NCBI GenBank assembly: GCA_910589415.1
Contig: OU342630.1
Span: 72,722,186 to 72,786,185, forward strand
Reading direction: 5' to 3'
Source of the DNA: Malachius bipustulatus
Lineage: Eukaryota; Arthropoda; Insecta; Coleoptera; Melyridae
DNA: 64,000 nucleotides
Shown here: in pieces, positions 10,785 through 21,665 of the stretch
Position numbering within the stretch: the stretch's first letter is position 1
Layout: the number at the start of each line of letters is the position of its first letter
The notes under the pieces: generated by a model
What the model was told of the DNA's origin: nothing
The model's input: the letters and a program-made list of their open reading frames with translations, nothing else
Database searches by the model: none
Program-made: the position numbers and the translations under genes

Positions 10785-11466
10785 AAAAGTTAAAATAATT
10801 AGTTTTTTCCGTAAAGCTCGCATAGTTTTTGAGATATTTAGCTCAAATTTGGAATATAGGTTACGCTTTAGGGCATCATTGGGCATGACATGGGCATGAA
10901 AAATGTTTGTGACAACATATACAGAGAGATTTTTCCCCTGAATTTCTCCCATTTCGCCCCCATTTCTCCCCCTGAACTCTTTTGCAATGCGCCGCTGGTA
11001 TAGATTCTAATATTATAATATAATATAATACTAGTTTTCATATTTATTATGAAACTTTTTGGTTAGTTTTTTTTACATCTGTAACTCTGTAACCGTTATC
11101 AAGAAAAAAAAGGAACAATTTTCTCTAGTGAGACAAAATTCAAATTAAAAATGGTAAAACAGACACTGTTTTTTTTATAATTTTATCGTATACATTATTG
11201 ACAGTTTCGTCGGCACTACTGTCTGTTAAAAATTAAAGCTAACAGTTCTCAAAAAAAAAGGTAACTAACTGTTCGACTATAGTTTGACTAACCTCAAGGA
11301 GCTATAAAGAAGAAAAAGAAAAAATCTTCAAATTCAACACCCTGTAGATCGCTAATGAAGCGGTTGCGGCGGACCTATGTTTATGTGAACTTTTAGGCAT
11401 AAAATAAGCCAACGAATTACATACCTCCTTTCATATGTACCTGGTATTTAGGAACATCCTGTACAT
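10785..11466. mobile_element. Repeat family A, copy 1 (left tip missing)
   Basis: Shares long blocks with copies at 24447-25125 and 36822-37560. These include CATAGTTTTTGAGATATTTA, GGTTACGCT, CTGAATTTCTCCCATTT, TCAACACCCTGTAGATCG, GAAGCGGTTGCGG, CCTATGTTTATRTGAAC and the tip TTAGGAACATCCTGTA. No transposase. Other copies have inverted arms carrying GGTCCGCAACCGCTTC. The left arm is missing here. Confidence 0.7.
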
Positions 11467-12020
11467 CCTACAGTTCTAAAATTTTTAATTTAACTCATTG
11501 CTGATAAGTTGAAATACTCACCACTATGTCAAAAAAAAAGGCAATCAGGATTTTGCATGGCAATAGTCAATTTTTCTTTTTCTTTTGGACGCCATAATGG
11601 AATTTTACATCGTTCAATAGAAAATATCCAATTAATTAATGTATCCTTTTTAGGGAAACCAAAAAAAGTAAAAAATTGACAAAATCGAAATAACTTCCCT
11701 TGAAACAAGTTAATTGTTTTACTGCACCTAAAGAAAAAAAACGTGGTAAATGCTCAAAGTGATCCCCTCCATTTGTGACGTTCTTATTTAAAATTAAAAA
11801 AATTGCTTCTCCAAAATGTACTAAAGGTGTAATATCTCAATCCATTGCATTTTTTTTTCTCTATTGAACAATGTAAAATTCCAACATGGCGTCCATATTT
11901 AGAAAAATAAAATTTTACTATCGCCATTCAAAATCTAGATAGCCTTGATTTTTTTGACATAGGCAGTATAACATATTATCAACTAAATTCAAAACTTTAG
12001 AATTGTAGCTATTATACAGA
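11457..12020. mobile_element. Inner palindromic element
   Basis: The arms pair around a centre near 11740. CTATGTCAAAAAAA at 11524 pairs with TTTTTTTGACATAG near 11946, GGACGCCATAATGGAATTTTACAT pairs with ATGTAAAATTCCAACATGGCGTCC, and CTACAGTTCTAAAATTTT near 11468 pairs with its complement near 11990. The centre resembles that of the 8441-9408 element. No ORF. Confidence 0.7.
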
Positions 12021-12230
12021 ACGAGTTACTCGTATTAACATGCACGCAAGAGTAAAATTAAAAAAAAAAAATTCCAGATATCTTTGTGCTTAAAGTGACC
12101 TCTGGAAAAATTTTGAAATCTGAAAGATGCATGGAAGTGTCTCCTAAAAAGCCGCAACTTTTCCCCATTTAACTGAATCTGTATCTCTAACAGTTTTCGA
12201 ATTCCCAGTACTGGTAAAAATTAAATTTTG

Positions 12231-13570
12231 CATAACTCTGCATACCTAGTCAGTCACCTGAGAGAAGCCAGGAAAACGTTGTCAGTTCCAAATATTCCAA
12301 AAAAGCAGAAAGTAAGTTATTAGAGAAATTCACAGGAACAGTAGTTGACATAATATTTTTAAAACTTCTATCTACTGAAAAATATTTTTCTGTAACCATA
12401 TTCCAGATTGATGTCTTGTTGGTGGATCTATTATAAAGTTACCGATACAAATTTGAAAATTTAGTATAACCTATTGTATTATACCTGTTCCTGTTATAAA
12501 CCGGCAAGCAATAACAATATAAACCGGCACTTTTCGTTTTCTTAACTCCAGTCTCCCAATTGTGTTGTATGGACTTGATTGCTGCAATAAAACGTCCGGT
12601 ACTGTAAAATCCATTCTGTTATTCATCAAGGGATTGACCCTAAGTCCAAGAAATGAAGAATCTTGCAAGTACACAAAATCCAGGTAGACTTTTATTGACG
12701 TGAAACGTGTCAGCACAATAATATTATGGGTCTGCTGCCCTCATTTCGTTTATTGTCGCTATTGTCAATTTGTTCAAGTGAGTTCGGTCCAAGCAAAGGA
12801 AAGTTGTGTTCCAGGAATTCATATTTTATGGGCTCAATAAAAGCAAGATAAGTAAATTAAATAAAAATGTGAGTTAAATAGGTACGTTTCCTTTCGCTTA
12901 GTAAAACTAATTTTAAGAGGCATAGGTACTATTTTTAATTTTTTCCATACCTACCTTCATCATAGGTATTTGAATTTTTATCCATTGACTCCTTGGGGCT
13001 CTTGGTAATCATGCAACATGTATTTATTATTATTATTATTATTGAAGTAAAGTAGTATGTAAACAACGTACCTGGTAAATTTGCCTAAATGAAAAAGCAA
13101 TTATTTCCCATTATTTTTGTCCACGCTGTGTACGACTCGACCCTAAAAAACATAAAAGTAGGTCACTAATCACAATAATTATTATTGCTACCAGCCGCGT
13201 GGAGCTGCGTATGGCTGCCCTTGACACACTGGACGAATGATACATTATTTTTCAATGTATTGCGTCTAAAATTAACTATAAAACGATTATTATGTTACAA
13301 TTATTTTCGTCAACTCAATAACCTATTGTTTTTCTCTCTTAAGCAGAGAGACCTCTTTTGTATAATATGTATAATTATATTATATCTAAAGAGGTTGGGA
13401 AATTATTATTCAAGACGGGTTACTTGAGTGGAACAATACCTACCTATCTTACTTAATTCGTGGTTTCCTTTGAGTTTACGCTTGATGTTATTACTTTGAT
13501 GTCTTAACAATTTCAAAATTGTTAATCAACCCCTGGTAGCATTTTTCTTCCCGTGTATCCCTTTTCTTCC
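12231..13570. other. Non-coding stretch with ATT microsatellite
   Basis: No gene recognised. A (TTA)n run lies at 13024-13043. An 81-codon minus-strand frame at 12471-12716 has no motif I recognise and no repeat support. A perfect HR3/ROR-type site, AAAGTAGGTCA, lies at 13155-13165. It is isolated and may be chance. Confidence 0.4.
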
Positions 13571-14005
13571 CTGTTAGTGTATCCCCGGATAAGTGAAACG
13601 ACTCTTATAAAAGATAAAAAAATTAAGGATTTGAATTTTTATTTTTTGGGGTTGATGAAAGACTAAATTCTAACATAATTTTGGTTTTAAAAATTCAAGT
13701 ACATATAGGTAAAATCGGCCAACTATGATTTTTAATTTTTTTAATGTTATTTCACAAATCCAAAAATTTTATTTATGTAAAAATTAATAAAATATTTAAA
13801 TAATTATAATTGGCCCATTACTTTGAGATTTTGTATTTTGAGAATTGAGAAGTTGATTACTAGCAACATTCCGTATAAATTTTTTTTTTTTTTTAATTTC
13901 CCAGCCATACCTTGATTTTAACCAAAAAATTATAATTCAGATCGAGAATTTTTTATCTTTCATAAGAGTCCTTTCACCTATCCGAGGAGACACTGCATCT
14001 AACAG
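13571..14005. mobile_element. Palindromic element (~435 bp)
   Basis: The left end CTGTTAGTGTATCCCCGGATA, through ACTCTTATAAAAGATAAAAAA, pairs with the right end (TTTTTTATCTTTCATAAGAGT through TATCCGAGGAGACACTGCATCTAACAG). The interior is AT-rich and diverged. No ORF. Confidence 0.65.
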
Positions 14006-14679
14006 AAATATTTACCTTTGATTATTTATATGAAAAAGATGCTCAATTGTATAAAAACTCGAAGTTTAACAAAATTAACATACCATGTGGAGGACTCAGT
14101 CGTGCGATATCTGTAAAATCACAGAATACACATTTTTGAGAAAAATATTTTAAAGATCCAAACGCATTGGCAATTTTAAAAACAATTTTTCTCCTCAGCT
14201 TTTTCATGGCAATGGTGAAAACGGCACTTCGATATGTGTTTCCGATCTCTAAGTATGAATAACTGACCTGCATAACATAGTTTATGACGTCAAGCCTGGC
14301 GTGCCCTGTATTTTTTTTATATGTGTTAAAATTTTGTAATTTTGCACCGCAGAGTGAATAGGCTAAATGTTTTTATTTTTATCAGCAATCACTCAGTGTA
14401 CAGTCTAAATATCCGTTGCTATGAGTAGCCGCGTCAGTTGTGACTCAGAATTCTGACTCCAAGAACCTTTGCTTATTCAACATCCCGCCAAACTCGGATA
14501 AAAACCTACCTGCATACAATAATATATATTTTTGGTTCATTTAATCATAAAAAGGGCAAAATAAGTTGCCAATGCCTTTTAGAAATGTTTTTTTTTTAGT
14601 TTATCGGTATATGAAGGGGAAACTGAACGCTACATCAGTTTGATGAAGATTTTTTAACAAATTTGAAAACTGTTTCTAT

Positions 14680-14956
14680 TGACGTACTTACATACATCGG
14701 TCACAATAGCCAAACTATGTATTAGAGTTTCGGTCAAAGGATCTCCAAGTGCAGCATGGCTTGGTTTGGTCCCTACTTGGATGGGTGACCAGACCAATTA
14801 TAGTGTTAAAAAATTTCGTAACCTGTCGTGCTCCGTGAGGTACGTTAAAAAGGGGGTCCTGGTTGCTTCAGAGCAGTCGTTAGGTTACGTCAGAGGCTCT
14901 TGAGGCTACTTGAAAACTTCTCACACTTGGGCTTTACCACAGCCATACAATATTTA
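14680..14956 (+). repeat. 5S-rRNA-derived SINE-like element
   Basis: The segment near 14690-14805 resembles a 5S rRNA gene: ACATCGGT near 14694, an A-box-like block (GATCTCCAAGTGCAGCATGG, 14741 on) and an intact C-box-like block TACTTGGATGGGTGACC at 14775-14791. These are the internal pol III promoter elements of 5S genes. It departs from 5S elsewhere, so it is not a functional 5S gene. A non-5S body follows (GAGCAGTCGTTAGGTTACGT, near 14871), then GGCTTTACCACAGCCATACA and a T-rich tail. A 5S head with an unrelated body is the layout of SINE3-class elements. It abuts the palindromic element starting at 14963. Confidence 0.65.
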
Positions 14957-14962
14957 TTTTTT

Positions 14963-15185
14963 TACAGGGTGTCCCAGTTTTTTCGCCGCAAAATTTTTTT
15001 TAGGTAGTCAATTTTCGTCTGAGTAAAAAGTTTTCTATAAGCTTTGGTATTTTTTCACCTCCTTAACATGTTGAAGTCATTTAATCTGAAAAAATATCAA
15101 AATCTAAAAGGGTCAGTGGCGTAAATTTTTCTTTGGCTTAGAAGGGACGACATTGTCTAATTTTTCAACTGGGACATCCTGTATA
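14963..15185. mobile_element. Short TIR element with TACAGGGTGTCCCAGTT tips
   Basis: The left tip TACAGGGTGTCCCAGTT (14963) pairs with AACTGGGACATCCTGTA (ending 15183). The interior is non-coding and only partly palindromic. It belongs to the many elements here with a TACAGGGTG-like terminus. Confidence 0.7.
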
Positions 15186-15351
15186 TTATTTGCATTTTCA
15201 TATTGCGTGAAAAAATTCGATAAGAATAATTGTCTTCGCAGTTGGAGTTTCAATTTTAGTACTTTTTGAGTTACAAACAAAATGACAATAATCCATTTTG
15301 AAGGCAGCTTACCTTGATATATATCCGGTATCCTATTGAGTAATTAAAATC

Positions 15352-15399
15352 TTTATACAGGGTGGTGAAAATATCAGATTTTTCATCACCCTGTATAAA
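15352..15399. repeat. Near-perfect hairpin with TTTATACAGGGTG arms
   Basis: TTTATACAGGGTGGTGAAAA at 15352 pairs with TTTTCATCACCCTGTATAAA ending at 15399, with one mismatch and an 8-base loop. The flank after it (GTTAAGATAGGGGCATGTAAGTCG) resembles sequence at 21411-21440 and, inverted, at 32430-32455. The hairpin is probably the centre of an older element. It would be a strong stem in RNA. Confidence 0.7.
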
Positions 15400-17500
15400 C
15401 ATAATATGACATAAGTACCTACTGCATGAAAGTTAAGATAGGGGCATGTAAGTCGTTTTCATGTATTTTTAGCCGTTTTTATCAGTTTTATGTAAAAAAA
15501 TAGTAAGGTTATTCACGTCATTGAATTTAGCTTTTGCACCAAAGTTCTATCCCATTCGACGCTGAATTTTAAGGGAGTGGGGGAATATAAACGCCATCGC
15601 TATCGCTGACGAACAGACTGTCAAAATTGAAAGCTAATTAGCATGATTTCAGCGTTGATAATTAAAATACCTACACAATGAGGTCTTACATTACCCCCCA
15701 ATGTCATTTAAAACTATTTAAAAGTTGACAGGGACTGCAACGTCATTTTTTACATCAAAAAGTAGTCAAATTCATGCTATATATTTAATTTTGTTTTCAC
15801 TCAGGGTTCTATAAATCATTCGACTCGGAATTTAAAGGAGGGGCGGACTATCAAAAACCTCACCTTAGATAGAAATCTTTAAGGTAAATTGGCCATATTC
15901 CTGAAAACTCTACCCATAAAAATGTTCAAAAAGTTAAACAGAAATCAATTCATCATTCCTGTATCAAAATTCCAAAGATTGGTTGCTCATAGCTGGAGGT
16001 AATTATTGGAATTGCCCCTATCCGCCCTAAGAAACCCAATTTTTTGATCTTTTAAGTATTTTGAACAACTAATAAAAATTAGTTTGATTGGATTAAAAAT
16101 TTTATTTATAAACAGCATTATCAAAGTTTTCTAATTTTGGGGTCAGCTATTCAAAACTACCCTTATGTAATTGAAATTGTCATTATACAGTTAAGTTTTC
16201 TGAACTGAAAAATCAAAAAAATGTAACAACTTGGCAACGTTATCCAGTATTACAGAGCTCATAATAATCTGTTGGGTAAACACAATCTTCCAGAAAGCTC
16301 ACATTTCGGTTTTAACCTTTTGGGATTAACAGGTAGAACAGGTTTTATGTGACACTTCCGTACTATTTTTCAAGGGATGTAGGGATGCGATTTACCAATC
16401 CAGGTAATAAATCGGAGGTCTCAAAAATCATGTAAGCCAATAATACGGTTAGGCATGCTATTTTTGTCTAATGTTTTTTTCAGAAAACACTAAAGCAATT
16501 CTAAAAAGTCGTATAATTTACTGACTCCGAAAGCCGAAACGATGCTATCTACACCGATTATTATTGAGTTAAGAATATGACGATTTAACTGAAATTATCT
16601 TTATCCAAAATGGCACCCTTTCCAAGATACGGCTCTTAAAAGGGGGTCAACCAAATACACATTTTTCAAAATACGTAAGTCAAAAATTGATTAAATGAGA
16701 AACTTCACAATTTCACCGCCTACCCTACTATACTATTGTTAAGAAGACCAATAAACTCACATGGTATAAAACAGTGGATATTATAAGAGCCATTAAGTTG
16801 AAGTTGACAGGCAGATTTCTTTGGCCGTTTTTTTTTTAAGAAGTGCCCTCGGAAGTAATTGGAATATATACGGAAGGTAGAAAACATACAATTATTTATA
16901 TTTTATAGTTTGTTATTCTCATCATGAAAGTCGTGATTTACTAATAATTTTATCGACGGTGTATTTTTTTATGTAAATGTATTTGGTAAAGTTAATTTAC
17001 TTATTGGTGTCATCATCTTTCATCTTCAAAATTAGGACAATTGTCTTGAAACGGTCTCGCTTCTAAGGGATGACATGGTACAGAATTCTTTGAAAATTAC
17101 GTAGGTATGTGTATCCGCTCGATCATTCTCTGCGTAAATTTTTTTGAACGATTTTCCATTTTTCCTGACCTGTTCCGCCTCTCGTACATACGGATGGAGG
17201 AAAGAGGACTGGAGAACTTGTGCTGTTTTCCAATTCGATCGTTGTCTAAATATGTGATCAAACAAAGATATCATGCAGTGTTGACAGGCCATCTTATTAT
17301 ATCAAAATTATTACTTACACGTTCTGTAACTTTTTGAACTTTTCATGTCTCTGTAAACTCTGGAAAGCTGAAAAAATCACTTTTATATACTAATCCAGTT
17401 TCTAGTTATAACATCTACCTACCTACCTATTTTATCATATTTGTTCGTGAATTTTTAAAATTAAAATAACCCATCTTGCTGTCCGGTCAAGTTTTTTACT
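15400..17500. other. Non-coding stretch upstream of ftz-f1
   Basis: No gene recognised. A diverged direct repeat is visible: TTCTATCCCATTCGACGCTG near 15544 and TTCTATAAATCATTCGACTC near 15808, each followed by GAATTTAAAG-like sequence and a G-rich run. It is probably from a decayed element. Frames at 17032-17337 on both strands lack coding character. Confidence 0.4.
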
Positions 17501-17639
17501 AAAATCCGGCAACATCACAATTCCATCTTCGGCTCCGCGTCAAGTTTCTGTGCGTGCGGCAGGTAAGGGCCCGCCGATCCAGTGTTCCCAAGCACTAGCG
17601 CAGCCCTTGACGGGCGCGACGCACATGATGCGCCCCGAC

Positions 17640-17650
17640 AAAGTGGGTCA
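17640..17650 (+). promoter_or_regulatory. HR3/ROR-type response element AAAGTGGGTCA
   Basis: Perfect match to the monomeric ROR/HR3 consensus WAWNTRGGTCA. In Drosophila, HR3 activates beta-ftz-f1 by binding such sites around its promoter. That this site is used here is inferred from position. Confidence 0.5.
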
Positions 17651-17799
17651 GTAGGCCAGGCCTCCCCACCCTCCGGCCGCTCCGCTGGTCCCCACTCGCG
17701 TCGCAGTGTGCCGTGCATGCCGTACGGTGTTGCAAGCGAGTGCGGCCAGGCCACTGCCATGACTCCACACCACCGACACTCTACGGGCCCGCTCGTGGG

Positions 17800-17810
17800 A
17801 AAGTAGGTCA
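17800..17810 (+). promoter_or_regulatory. HR3/ROR-type response element AAAGTAGGTCA
   Basis: Second perfect WAWNTRGGTCA site, 160 bp after the first and about 600 bp before the start codon, same orientation. Single matches also occur elsewhere (13155, 31615, 57467), so any one site alone is weak evidence. The pairing in the CpG-rich block is what counts. Confidence 0.5.
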
Positions 17811-18408
17811 GCACTCCCGACTACTTTCACTTATTACACGGGCCCTCTAATCATTTACCGACGTACCCCCGTCTGACTGACACGCGTTGTCTCCGTCAGG
17901 GCTCGCACTCGTCTCTTCACGCTGCGCCGCCTCCTCTACGTGTGGTTGCTGGTGCTGGTGGTCAGTCCGTGTTCGTCATCGTCAAGAGTTCTTAGTTTGT
18001 TCCATCTCGCCTTCGTGACGAGTTTTGTCATCGCTTGCGAAGGAAGGTACTTCTCGTAAGGGCACAGCATCCGCTATCTATTTGTCGGTGGTAGCCGTGC
18101 GCGTGTGATGACAATATTTATCTTTAAATGGATTGTGTGGTGTGGTCCTTCCTGTGCCTTGTTCTCTTGGATTACTCAAACTTCCCTATGGATTAAGTGA
18201 TTGTGGTCGCTCTTAATTATTTATTTTTAATGACATGCCGGTAGGAGTAAAAGTGTTGCGTTTACGTAGGAACACATCATGACAAAAGGATTGCAGTGTT
18301 CATTAAAACCAATAACGTTTCAAAGAAGACTAATTGTTGTTAATACAAAGGGTTGACAATAACAATAATTTTCTAAACTCGTGACTCGATCTTAACGCGT
18401 GTAGTGAA

Positions 18409-19063
18409 ATGTTACTAGAAATGGAGAACCATTCGACGTTGCTATCATTAAATATGTCCCCATTTAACGCGGGTAATTCTGGAGACTCCTCGGCCGGAGG
18501 TACCGCTACAGGTAATCATCAGGTGTCTAGTCCGATGCCACCTCAGTACCATTCGCCCCCGATTACAACTCCGGCCGGGAATCGGGTCTCTAGTCCGATG
18601 CCACCACAGTACGGTTCCATTACTTCCATAACCAGCCCTTATAGCAGCTGCCAGCAAAGCATGGGCATGCAGCATCATCAGCAGCAGGCGCCCATGATGA
18701 TGTCGCCCACCATGAGCCACTTAGACTCCTATCTTTTCTCCTCAGGATCCAACGCGATCTCCGGAGTGGACATGGGAGCCGCCTATCAGATATCCGGGCC
18801 TACGACGTCCCTGACCCCCGACATCCCCGATACCAAGTATGGGATCGAGGAGCTCTGTCCGGTCTGCGGGGACAAAGTCTCGGGCTATCATTACGGCCTG
18901 CTCACCTGCGAGTCCTGTAAGGGGTTCTTCAAAAGGACCGTCCAGAATAAGAAAGTGTATACGTGTGTGGCAGAGAGGAGTTGTCACATTGATAAAACAC
19001 AGAGAAAAAGGTGTCCTTTCTGCCGATTTCAGAAATGCCTGGAAGTTGGAATGAAGCTTGAAG
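18409..19063 (+). CDS. ftz-f1: FTZ-F1 nuclear receptor, exon with N-terminus and DNA-binding domain
   Basis: Encodes residues 1-218 plus one base of a split codon. Residues 150-215 are the two-zinc-finger nuclear-receptor DNA-binding domain. Finger 1 cysteines are 150, 153, 167 and 170 with P-box ESCKG; finger 2 cysteines are 186, 192, 202 and 205; the domain ends CLEVGMKLE. This is the NR5A (FTZ-F1/SF-1) type, which binds YCAAGGYCR as a monomer in the nucleus. The N-terminal MLLEM and LNMSPF resemble the beta isoform of Drosophila FTZ-F1, so this is probably the beta-specific first coding exon. The leader region is rich in Ser, Pro, Met and Gln and repeats VSSPMPPQY twice. An in-frame stop at 18382 supports the start. 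Met5 (18421, GAAATGG) is an equally good initiator. Donor AAG|GTGAGT follows 19063; phase 1. Confidence 0.96.
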
Positions 19064-20951
19064 GTGAGTCTTTTATAAAAATTTTCTCTTGTACCTAGTT
19101 ATTTAAGTTAGGTATTACAAAAAAATCATGAAAAACAGAAGAACTGCAAGCTTCTTACTGGATATTTTTCAAACGTCGATTGGAATGTTAAGGAGTGGGA
19201 GAACGGTAATAATAGGTTTTTAGGTCAAGTTTGTGACCTACTTGCGTGTTTTCGTATCTTTCGTAATAACAGATCCAAAGTAGAGATCCAAGGGTAGTTG
19301 CAGATTTAAAAATTTAGGTCTTGGCATGTGGCGCATAATACTTCACTGAATGGATCCTTCTTTTTGGTATCTTTTGATAAAAATTAAAAAATTTTAGTAT
19401 CGAAACATCCTTTGATCCCATCTTAAATCAAGCTTAATGTAGGTCATATAAAACAATAACAATCATTGTGCTTGTTATAATAATTACGAGAATAATTATG
19501 ATAAGAACAAAGTATGTCATGTTGAAGTTGAAAATAATTAAAATTGAGACTAATATTTATACCTACGTAACGTAAAACGGCTTTAACAAAACTTGAGTTA
19601 TAAATAATCTCTAAATTTATTTAATTTGATCGACACAGTCACTTGCAAAATAAAAAATGAGATCAAAATTTGTGAATGAAAGTAATACTCGAGGTAATAC
19701 TTCATTGAGATTCCAGTTTCATATCTTATCGGAACTATTACCGGTTTTGGTGGTCTAAAAATATCAACACCCACAAATTTAGGATAATTTTAATTTTTAG
19801 AATACAGTTTTTTTCTATTCCATTTTCGTTCTAGTAAAGAAATAATTGAAAACAATATATGTACCTTAGAGAGGGTGATTTTTGAATTTTTCGGAAAATT
19901 TTCAAGACAGATTCTTTGATTAATAAGAGTTTACTCTCGAGTTTACTATACACCTACATCAAGGAGACTGAGCCTAGACGTTTCGTTTTCGTTATTTTTC
20001 TTCAGTTCACTATTATAGCTAATAATTATCAATATATCAAAAGATCAATTATTCAATTTCATTGACAATTGACAGGTCTGGTGGGATGCTAGTGTAAATA
20101 CTATGAACTGTTTTTTTTTTTCATTACATTTCACCTGCTTAATGAAGGGGCGCCTCGAAGGGGCATTTTATTTAAGATTTTTAAGAGAAATAAGAGAAAA
20201 TAGGTTACGTCACTGTTTCAAGTCCAAAACTTGTATTTCGACAGAGAAATAACAAAACTTTTTTGTCTCGAACTGTCTGCCGAACCTAAGTATAACCTAA
20301 ATACCTCCCTAAAGACCATTTAAAAATAATAATACTTGGTCCTATTTTCTTTTATTAATAATACCTAAAGAAAATGCTCCTACGCCCCTGGATTAAATAA
20401 GTGAAATGCAATGACACAAAAAACAGGCTATTACTATCGTAACACCTTAATAGAACAATAGTAATTCTTCATAAAAAGTTTTATAAGTTCAAGAATTCTC
20501 CGCCAATAAATAATCGATGAGCTGTATAATACTGTTAACTTGAGGCCCATATAATTTTGAAGATAATAAGTTAATTTTTTACATTTTTTTTAGATACTTT
20601 TTACTTATAATATCACTGATAAAACTTCTTTCAACAATATTTATACTGATGACATGATGATATTTAAAGTAAACAAATGTTTTAGAACCTGCGTGTCATT
20701 TTGTGTCAGAATTTTGCAAATTAAGATTTTGTAGAATTTTAATAATACATATTTTTTTTAATAGGGGACATTGAATATTTAACAGTTTGCTTTTCTAATG
20801 CCCATTTACGTATAATTAAAATTGGCAAATATGTATTGAAAAAAAAAAATAATAGAGCATAGAGCTGTAAGTACCTAACGGCTCGTTGACAGCTCCAAAA
20901 CAATAATTAAATATTGTATAATAAAAAGACGGTAAAAAGAAAATTACCGTT
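19064..20951. other. Intronic stretch without recognised elements
   Basis: AT-rich intron sequence. I see no gene, RNA gene or clear repeat here. Confidence 0.45.
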
Positions 20952-21665
20952 ATACAGGGTGATTCTTTTAATTAGGCGCCAATTAGAAACACTTCAACAT
21001 TTAGTTGATCTGAATTTAGGACATAAACAATAACGGTAATATCAATTTCCTTTAAAAATGGCCAAGGGAAACGCCATTTTTTTAATGGGATACCCCATAT
21101 ACATATGTATATTGTATTTTCAATTTGTTTAAAAAAATCAATTAAGACTGTTTTCTACAGTTGGAGATTGAAATAAAAAATTTATTAGTTATAAAATAAA
21201 CAAGCGAAAATCACAATTTTACAGCTTTAAAGCCATTTATAATGGCAACTGCTCAAGATATCAGAAAAAGGCTTACATGTCCCTATTTCATCTTTTTTTC
21301 TGATCCTTCTGTGAAGTTGAAATGTTTATACAGGGTGATGAAAAATCTGATAATTTTCACCACAATGTATAAACATTCAACTATAGAATAATAGCATACA
21401 ACATAAAAAGTTAAGATAGGGACATGACATGTAAGCCGTTTTCTGAAATCTTTAGCACTTTTCGCTGTAAATGGCTTTATTAAAGCTGGAAAATTGCGAT
21501 TTTCACTTGCTTATAAACTCATAAGCTATACCTACTACCTACTTATTTCAAACTTAACTGTAACAAAAGAACACCTAAAGTTGCCTAAATTCTAAAGTTC
21601 AGATTCCTAGATCAACTCTTTAGATGTTGAACCTTTTTTAATGGGCGCCTAAAAAGTATTCCCAT
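20952..21665. mobile_element. Palindromic element with nested hairpin (~710 bp)
   Basis: Starts TATACAGGGTGATTCTTTTA, AGGCGCC, TTCAACAT, AGTTGATCT and ends with the inverted set AGATCAACT, GATGTTGAA, GGGCGCCT, AAAAAGTATTCCC. The middle contains a second palindrome around 21330-21375 (TTTATACAGGGTGATGAAAA against TTTTCACCACAATGTATAAA) flanked by inverted AAGGCTTACATGTCCC and GGGACATGACATGTAAGCC. No transposase. Confidence 0.75.

Larger units (their letters stand above)
10600..12230. mobile_element. Outer palindromic element split by later insertions
   Basis: The left arm (10620-10775: ACTCAGTTAAATGG, GACACTTTTCCATGCGTCTTTCAG) is the imperfect inverted repeat of the right arm (about 12110-12215: CTGAAAGATGCATGGAAGTGTC, CCATTTAACTGAATCTG). 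The material between consists mainly of two other elements, at about 10785-11466 and 11457-12020. This implies an older element interrupted by younger ones. Exact tips are not clear. Confidence 0.6.
17500..18408 (+). promoter_or_regulatory. ftz-f1: Probable promoter and 5'UTR of the beta-type ftz-f1 transcript
   Basis: A GC/CpG-rich block of about 900 bp directly precedes the first recognisable coding exon, in otherwise AT-rich surroundings. It carries two HR3/ROR-type monomer sites (17640 and 17800). An arthropod initiator-like TCAGT lies at 17962-17966, but I see no TATA box at the right distance, so the start site is uncertain. An in-frame TGA at 18382-18384 closes the reading frame above the start codon, so everything from there to 18408 is untranslated unless spliced. 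The 60- to 99-codon frames on both strands of this block are composition artefacts. Confidence 0.6.

Noticed and set aside
12471..12716. 81-codon minus-strand frame
   Set aside because: A VPVYIVIA stretch looked membrane-like but is too short, and nothing around it supports a receptor gene.
14690..14805. Functional 5S rRNA gene
   Set aside because: Too diverged outside the A- and C-box-like blocks, and followed directly by an unrelated body, so it is treated as a 5S-derived repeat.
17515..17830. Overlapping 60-99 codon frames on both strands rich in Ala, Arg, Gly and Pro
   Set aside because: They come from the CpG-rich promoter block, where stops are rare. They overlap in several frames and match no known domain.
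18448..18987. Minus-strand frames of 81-90 codons opposite the ftz-f1 exon
   Set aside because: Shadows of the conserved receptor exon in the antisense frames.
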